Below, piece by piece: positions 35,784 to 39,814 of a stretch of 39,814 nt of DNA; within the stretch, counting starts at the first letter, position 1; each line of letters starts with the position of its first letter. Source of the DNA: Chloroflexota bacterium (GTDB taxonomy: Bacteria; Chloroflexota; Dehalococcoidia; Lucifugimonadales; UBA3495); assembly GCA_009840135.1 (NCBI GenBank), contig VXOH01000055.1:1-39814 (forward strand), read 5' to 3'. The notes under the pieces were generated by a model, which was not told the origin of the DNA, searched no databases, and saw only the letters and a program-made list of their open reading frames with translations. A program made the position numbers and the translations under genes.

Positions 35784-36610
35784 CCCTTTCCCTCGCCTTC
35801 CAGAGTCCGGTTGATCGCTTCTCTGAGCGATGCCGTGGCATTCCTGGCTGCGTCCGCAAAATCCGCTCCCGGCGAGGCAAAGATAATGCCCCGCGATGAG
35901 TTGATAATGGCTCGGCGGCCATTGGCGTCCACGCCGCAGCGGACGGAGGCTTCCAGGTCGCCACCCTGGGCGCCTACTCCGGGCACCAGGAAGGGGACCT
36001 CCGGGGCTATTGCGCGCACGGCGGCCATTTGCTCCGGCGCCGTTGCTCCCACCACCAGGCCCAGGTTGCCTTTTCCATTCCAGCCCAAGGATGTTCGGGC
36101 CAGGTGCTTGTAAAGGGGCTCCTTCCCGTAAGGTGACTCCACCTCCAGGTCCTGCAGGTCGGCGGCGCTGGCGTAGGAGCCCCGGCACCAGACAAAAGCC
36201 CCCCGGCTTGCGTCCTCCAGGAAGGGCTTTACCGTATCGCCCCCGCCCCAGGGATTCACCGTGACGCTGTCGAAGCCCCAGACCTGGAACATGGCCCGGG
36301 CGTAGGCAAACGCCGACGGCCCACCGTCGCCCCGCTTGGCGTCGGCGATGGTAACGGCATGGGGCGCCCTGTCACGAATAATCTGCAATGTGCCTTCCAG
36401 GGCCCGCAGACCCGTCATCCCCTGGGACTCGTAAAAGGACAGGTTCGGCTTGTAAGCGCAGACCAGGTCCGCCGTCGCCTCAATTATTTCCCGATTGAAT
36501 TCCAGCACGTCGAGAATCGGCATTCGGGACGGTTCCGGGTCCAGTCCAACGCAAACAAGGCTTTGGCTGGCGGCACAGGCATCGTCCAGTTTCTGGAGGA
36601 AGGTCGGCAT
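35774..36610 (-). CDS. pyrF: Orotidine 5'-phosphate decarboxylase (type 2)
   Basis: 278 aa. It makes UMP from OMP. Active-site DAKRGD is present, with VGLDPEPSRMP at the N-terminus, the phosphate-binding loop VPGVGAQGGD and NSSRGIIFAS near the C-terminus, as in the type 2 (class III) subfamily of about 270-280 aa. ATG 36610 is 6-7 nt after GAGGTG; GTG and TTG codons upstream are possible but less well placed. A TATAAT lies just upstream. It is outside the attenuated operon and shows no PyrR site. Confidence 0.94.
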   Translation of the reverse strand: MPTFLQKLDDACAASQSLVCVGLDPEPSRMPILDVLEFNREIIEATADLVCAYKPNLSFYESQGMTGLRALEGTLQIIRDRAPHAVTIADAKRGDGGPSAFAYARAMFQVWGFDSVTVNPWGGGDTVKPFLEDASRGAFVWCRGSYASAADLQDLEVESPYGKEPLYKHLARTSLGWNGKGNLGLVVGATAPEQMAAVRAIAPEVPFLVPGVGAQGGDLEASVRCGVDANGRRAIINSSRGIIFASPGADFADAARNATASLREAINRTLEGEGKGWR

Positions 36611-36634
36611 CAAAATCACCTCAAACTGGCAGCA

Positions 36635-36663
36635 ATTATAGACAGGTGACGCGGCAAGTTGAA
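36635..36663 (-). promoter_or_regulatory. Candidate promoter of pyrF
   Basis: On the minus strand TTCAAC, 17 nt and TATAAT (36640-36635) lie about 25 nt upstream of the ATG, so the leader would be very short. No attenuator sequence is visible. Confidence 0.5.
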
Positions 36664-36682
36664 CCCTTCCGGCAATGTCGTT

Positions 36683-36828
36683 CAGGGTCTTTCGATTGTT
36701 GCCGGGCCTGTTTGCCCTGAGCCTGCGGAACGTCCGCCTTAGGCGGGTCGGAGGGCCGTCCGCTTATGGTTCGACAAGCTCACCACGAACGGACTGGACA
36801 GGATGCTGTCGAAAATCGAAAGCCCCTG
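36683..36828. mobile_element. MITE-like element, 146 bp
   Basis: The ends are inverted repeats: CAGGGTCTTTCGATT at the left and, inverted, CAGGGGCTTTCGATT at the right (14 of 15 match). They are flanked by the direct repeat CAATGTCGTT (36673-36682 and 36829-36838), as expected for a 10-bp target duplication. Inside are a CCGCCTTAGGCGG hairpin and GTTCGACAAGCTCACCACGA (36769-36788), a sequence dispersed in many environmental genomes. No transposase is encoded, so it is non-autonomous. The 36620-36942 gap otherwise holds only the pyrF promoter and the leader of sfsA. Confidence 0.7.
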
Positions 36829-36942
36829 CAATGTCGTTCGCCGCCGGTTTGCCAGTGTTGACCGGGGTTGCTACCATAACCGCAAGCTGAAACTGACCCC
36901 AACCCGATTCGCAATGCCTTACCGGAACCCACCGAGGCCACA

Positions 36943-37635
36943 TTGAAACTGCACCCCCACCTGGAAGAGGGCTTTTTCCTGGCCCGCCTCAACCGGTTCG
37001 CCGCCCTGGTTGAAGTGGAGGGACGGGAGGAAATGGTACACGTGGCCAACTCCGGCCGGTTGCGGGAACTGTTTGAGCCGGGCCGCAGGTTGCTCCTGGC
37101 CCCGGCCAGCGGAGACCACCGCAAAACCCGCTATGACCTGGCTCTGGTGGACCTGGGCCACACGCTGGTTTCCGCCGACGCCCGCTTGCCCAATGGGCTG
37201 GTGGCCGAGTCCCTGCAACGCAAAGACCTTGAGTCTTTTGCCGGTTTTCCCCATGTACGCCGGGAAGTCACCTACGGCGAAAGCCGCCTGGACCTGATGC
37301 TGGAGGGTCCGCCGGGCAAGTGCTACCTGGAAACCAAGTCGGTTACCCTGGTGGAAGGAGACGGGATGGCCATGTTCCCCGACGCACCCACCACTCGCGG
37401 GGTCAAGCACCTGAACACGTTGATGCAGGTGGCGGCGGAGGGCCACCGGGCCGGCGTAGTGTTTGTAATTCAGCGTAGCGACGCCCGCTGCCTCACTCCC
37501 CACGATGAGTCGGACCCCGAATTCGGGGCAGCGTTGAGGGCTGCCAGCAGGGCCGGCGTGGACGTGATGGCCTACGGTTGCCAGGTATCTCCGAAGGAAA
37601 TCCGGCTGGCTCAACCAATTCCGGTGAATCTGTAA
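36943..37635 (+). CDS. sfsA: SfsA family protein
   Basis: 230 aa. The N-terminal OB-fold (EMVHVANSGRLRELFEPG) and the PD-(D/E)XK-type domain with RLDLML, then CYLETKSVTLV, FPDAPTTRGVKHL and VFVIQRSDA identify SfsA, a conserved protein with nuclease-like residues and reported non-specific DNA binding, historically 'sugar fermentation stimulation'. The start is TTG 36943 with GAGG 5 nt upstream; the first residues MKLHPHLEEGFFLAR fit the family. It is followed 10 nt later by the endonuclease III-like gene. Confidence 0.92.
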   Translation: MKLHPHLEEGFFLARLNRFAALVEVEGREEMVHVANSGRLRELFEPGRRLLLAPASGDHRKTRYDLALVDLGHTLVSADARLPNGLVAESLQRKDLESFAGFPHVRREVTYGESRLDLMLEGPPGKCYLETKSVTLVEGDGMAMFPDAPTTRGVKHLNTLMQVAAEGHRAGVVFVIQRSDARCLTPHDESDPEFGAALRAASRAGVDVMAYGCQVSPKEIRLAQPIPVNL

Positions 37636-37645
37636 GGGGGCACTG

Positions 37646-38338
37646 GTGAGCGCCGCGGAAACGCAGGTTGTCCCTCCCGCGCTGCCGGAGGTTTACCGTA
37701 TCCTTCACGACACCTATGGGCCCAGGGGTTGGTGGCCCGGCGAGGGCCCTTTCGACGTAATAGTGGGCGCCATTTTGACCCAGGCTGCGTCGTGGAAGAA
37801 TGTGGAACTGGCCCTTGCCAACCTCAAGACCGCCGGCTGCTGGTCCTTCCAGGCCATTGCCGCTCGCCCGCAGGGGGAACTGGCGGAAATAGTGCGTCCC
37901 TCCGGCTACTTTAACGCCAAGGCGGCCAAGCTGAAGGCCTTCGCCGACCATGTAATCAACCAGTACGACGGCAGCCTGGAGCGGATGTTTGACCAGGAAC
38001 TGCATCCCCTCCGCGAGGAATTGCTGTCCATTCACGGCATCGGCAATGAAACGGCGGACGATATCCTGGTGTATGCGGCGGCCAAGCCTTCCTTCGTAAT
38101 TGATGCCTACACTGTCCGAATCCTGGGCCGGCTGGGCGTTGCGCCGGAGACCGAAAAACCGAAGTACCAAGACTGGCAGCAATTATTTCACCGGAATCTG
38201 CCTCCGGACGTGGGCCTGTTTAACGAGTTTCACGCCCTGCTGGACCATCACGCCGGCCGGGCCTGCCGCAAGACTCCGGTTTGCGACGGCTGCTGCCTGC
38301 TGGAGGTATGCGTTTCGGGTCTTTCGAAGGTCCACTAA
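37646..38338 (+). CDS. Endonuclease III-like DNA glycosylase lacking the lyase lysine
   Basis: 230-aa HhH-GPD glycosylase. The helix-hairpin-helix reads LLSIHGIGNETADD, with catalytic D153 (VIDAYTV), but E135 stands where endonuclease III has its Schiff-base lysine. It is therefore probably a monofunctional glycosylase, closer to the MagIII 3-methyladenine group (LTQAASWKNVELALANL) than to Nth. A [4Fe-4S] loop is present near the C-terminus (C-x5-C-x2-C-x5-C in CRKTPVCDGCCLLEVC). It starts at GTG with AAGGGGG before it, 10 nt after sfsA. Base-excision repair is the expected role. Confidence 0.85.
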   Translation: MSAAETQVVPPALPEVYRILHDTYGPRGWWPGEGPFDVIVGAILTQAASWKNVELALANLKTAGCWSFQAIAARPQGELAEIVRPSGYFNAKAAKLKAFADHVINQYDGSLERMFDQELHPLREELLSIHGIGNETADDILVYAAAKPSFVIDAYTVRILGRLGVAPETEKPKYQDWQQLFHRNLPPDVGLFNEFHALLDHHAGRACRKTPVCDGCCLLEVCVSGLSKVH

Positions 38339-38409
38339 TCCTTCGGCGACAGTCGTTCGTTTTGGAGGATGCCGGGTAATTCAATGACCAGGGCCCCATA
38401 GTCCTTTTT

Positions 38410-38437
38410 CGTCGTTCCCAGGCAGGCAGGAATGACG
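38410..38437. repeat. REP-like palindrome
   Basis: CGTCGTTCC and GGAATGACG are inverted repeats (8 of 9) around CAGGCAGGCA, lying between the glycosylase and the hydrolase genes. It resembles common bacterial REP sequences. Confidence 0.55.
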
Positions 38438-38522
38438 GTAAATTTGACGATACGACCAAAGGAAGGCGGCAGGGTTCCTTGAAAACAAGATGAAACCGCG
38501 AAAGCACGATCAGGAGGAGATC

Positions 38523-39326
38523 ATGTCCATAGCGAATTTGCCCGGCAACCTGGAAATGTACTACGACGATGACGACTACACCGACCCGTGGCGGGAGCCG
38601 GAAACCATAGTCCTGCACCACGGCAATGCCAAGAACGGCCGGCTGTGGTACGCCTGGGTGCCCCTGCTGGCCCGCCAGTATCGAGTTATCCGGTTGGACG
38701 CCCGGGGCTTCGGTCGTTCCACGGTCCCGCCCCCTGGCTACGACTGGTCGCTGAGCGGCTTTGCCACGGATTTGCTGGGGCTGCTGGACCACCTGGAGCT
38801 GGACAAGGTCCACCTCATCGGCGAGACGGTGGGCGGCACCATTGCCCTTCAATTCGCCTACGAGCACCCGGATCGGCTGCATACCGTAACCACCTGCACG
38901 TCGCCCTACAAGTTTGTGGGCGCGCCCCAGTACCTGGAGAATTACAACCTGATCAAGGAGCAGGGGATCGAGGAATGGGTCCGGCGTTCCGCTAACCGCC
39001 GCATAACCCCTAACCCCGAAACCGCTGCCCACAACCAGTGGTACGCCGAACAGATGATGCAGGCGTCGCCCCAGGTTGTCATGGAGACCCTGGCCTACCT
39101 GGCCAACCAGGACCTGTCGCCCATCCTGCCGGAGATACACACGCCCGCCCTGGCCCTGGTGGCGTCGGACAGCGACACCAACACCCCGGACCGGGCCGTC
39201 GGAATGGCCGGCCTGATGCCCAATTGCCGCCTGGTGGCCATTCCCAACGCCACCGGCTATGTGCAGCACTCGGAGCCGGAAAAGTGCGTGGCGGAGTGGC
39301 GGGAGTTTGTTGGAGGACTGGGTTAA
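38523..39326 (+). CDS. Alpha/beta-hydrolase fold protein with Thr at the nucleophile position
   Basis: 267 aa. The fold is clear: IVLHHGNAKNGRLW oxyanion loop, VIRLDARGFGRS, the nucleophile elbow LIGETVGG, and a C-terminal His in YVQHSEPEKC. The elbow normally reads G-x-S-x-G; here position 102 is Thr. The Asp of the triad may be in VASDSDTNTPD. Thr could still act, or the protein may be a non-hydrolytic member. ATG 38523 follows AGGAGGAGATC and is preferred to ATG 38490, which adds a charged dispensable leader. Substrate unknown; cytoplasmic. Confidence 0.85.
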   Translation: MSIANLPGNLEMYYDDDDYTDPWREPETIVLHHGNAKNGRLWYAWVPLLARQYRVIRLDARGFGRSTVPPPGYDWSLSGFATDLLGLLDHLELDKVHLIGETVGGTIALQFAYEHPDRLHTVTTCTSPYKFVGAPQYLENYNLIKEQGIEEWVRRSANRRITPNPETAAHNQWYAEQMMQASPQVVMETLAYLANQDLSPILPEIHTPALALVASDSDTNTPDRAVGMAGLMPNCRLVAIPNATGYVQHSEPEKCVAEWREFVGGLG

Positions 39327-39521
39327 GGAGGCAAACCAGGCGCTGACGTTGCCGGACGCCAGCCGCAGATCGGTAGCCTTGCAGGCAGGAGCAGGTAATA
39401 ACCGGGCATAATTGCTTAAAGCCAGGGCTATAAATTGCCTTGAAAGGTTTATCCTCCGCTGTTACGCTGGAATAAGGTTTGTTTCCAAGGGTGGATGATG
39501 CCGAAGAGAGGAGGATAAAGG

Positions 39522-39740
39522 ATGGCCACACAGCGAATCGCCTACTCATGCATGAAGTGCAACAACAACAGCTACACCACTGATGAGTTCCGGGCCACCG
39601 GCGGCGGGTTTTCCAGGTTCTTCGACGTACAGAACAAGAAATTTACCACGGTTTCCTGCTCCCTATGCGGATTCACCGAAATCTACCGGGGCGACACCGG
39701 CAAATGGGGCAACGTGGCCGACTTCTTTCTCGGCGGTTAA
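39522..39740 (+). CDS. Zinc-ribbon protein (PF09855/DUF2082-like)
   Basis: 72 aa. Two CxxC knuckles (CMKC and CSLC) flank the conserved TTDEFRATGGGFSRFFDVQN and KKFTTVSC segments of a small nucleic-acid-binding-type zinc ribbon family, without catalytic residues. GGAGGATAAAGG precedes the ATG. It is a stand-alone gene at the window edge, 195 nt after the hydrolase. Confidence 0.88.
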   Translation: MATQRIAYSCMKCNNNSYTTDEFRATGGGFSRFFDVQNKKFTTVSCSLCGFTEIYRGDTGKWGNVADFFLGG

Positions 39741-39788
39741 GAAGCGACGAGCTTGTCCTGGTTCCAGGCAAAGTATGAATGAGTCCCC

Positions 39789-39814
39789 TCTCCCCTGGTG
39801 GGAGAGGGTTAGGG
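39789..39814. repeat. Dispersed TCTCCCCTGG repeat, truncated by window end
   Basis: TCTCCCCTGGTGGGAGAGGG followed by TTAGGG, the same element as at 32196-32229 with two substitutions. It continues beyond the window. Confidence 0.75.

Noticed and set aside
35784-36188. Upstream extension of the DUF951 frame within pyrF
   Set aside because: It lies entirely in the pyrF coding region in another frame; DUF951 proteins are about 60-70 aa and begin at the MALDLKVGD start.

Overview
The window reads as a piece of a fairly GC-rich, uncultured bacterial chromosome. Its gene repertoire includes a DUF917/hydantoinase pair, DUF951, a PyrR-controlled pyr operon, the MEP-pathway gene ispH, a Trm61-type tRNA methyltransferase and an SfsA plus endonuclease III pair. 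I infer a Chloroflexota member (Dehalococcoidia/SAR202-like); this rests on gene content alone, as there is no rRNA. The first ~120 bases are homopolymer-rich and look like a degraded contig end.

Layout. 0.1-2 kb: HD-domain protein and trmI (minus strand), then tRNA-Gly(CCC) with an extended -10 promoter and a terminator. 2.6-5 kb: a one-polypeptide sensor-regulator (GAF-PAS-HisKA/HATPase-REC-winged helix) whose kinase motifs are eroded. 5.2-7.8 kb: DUF917 and hydantoinase/oxoprolinase, overlapping by 1 nt. 7.8-11.1 kb (minus): an unrecognised 606-aa protein and an Amt ammonium transporter. 11.3-16.2 kb: threonine synthase, a small HEPN-type two-gene module, a Uma2 nuclease, ispH and a flippase-like membrane protein. 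16.4-19 kb: a large VWA protein and hicAB.

19-28.3 kb is the centrepiece: an operon with FMN reductase, pyrR, pyrB, pyrC, carA, an unknown 139-aa gene and carB. Its leader carries a recognisable PyrR-binding hairpin, a competing antiterminator and an intrinsic terminator. Together these genes make carbamoyl phosphate, carbamoyl aspartate and dihydroorotate. pyrF lies 7.5 kb beyond carB on the other strand, overlapping a DUF951 gene; pyrD and pyrE are not in the window.

28.5-32 kb is an accessory stretch: a DUF433/DUF5615 toxin-antitoxin pair with a decayed tandem copy, an SMP-30 lactonase-like gene, an orphan HsdR-N-like nuclease and an ornithine cyclodeaminase-family gene. 32-39.8 kb holds an MFS transporter, a 7Fe ferredoxin divergent from a LysR regulator, DUF951-pyrF, sfsA, an endonuclease III-like glycosylase, an alpha/beta-hydrolase with an altered nucleophile elbow, and a zinc-ribbon protein. 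Intergenic spaces hold several dispersed palindromic repeats and a 146-bp MITE-like element with 15-bp inverted ends and 10-bp flanking direct repeats. No CRISPR array, prophage or complete insertion sequence was found.
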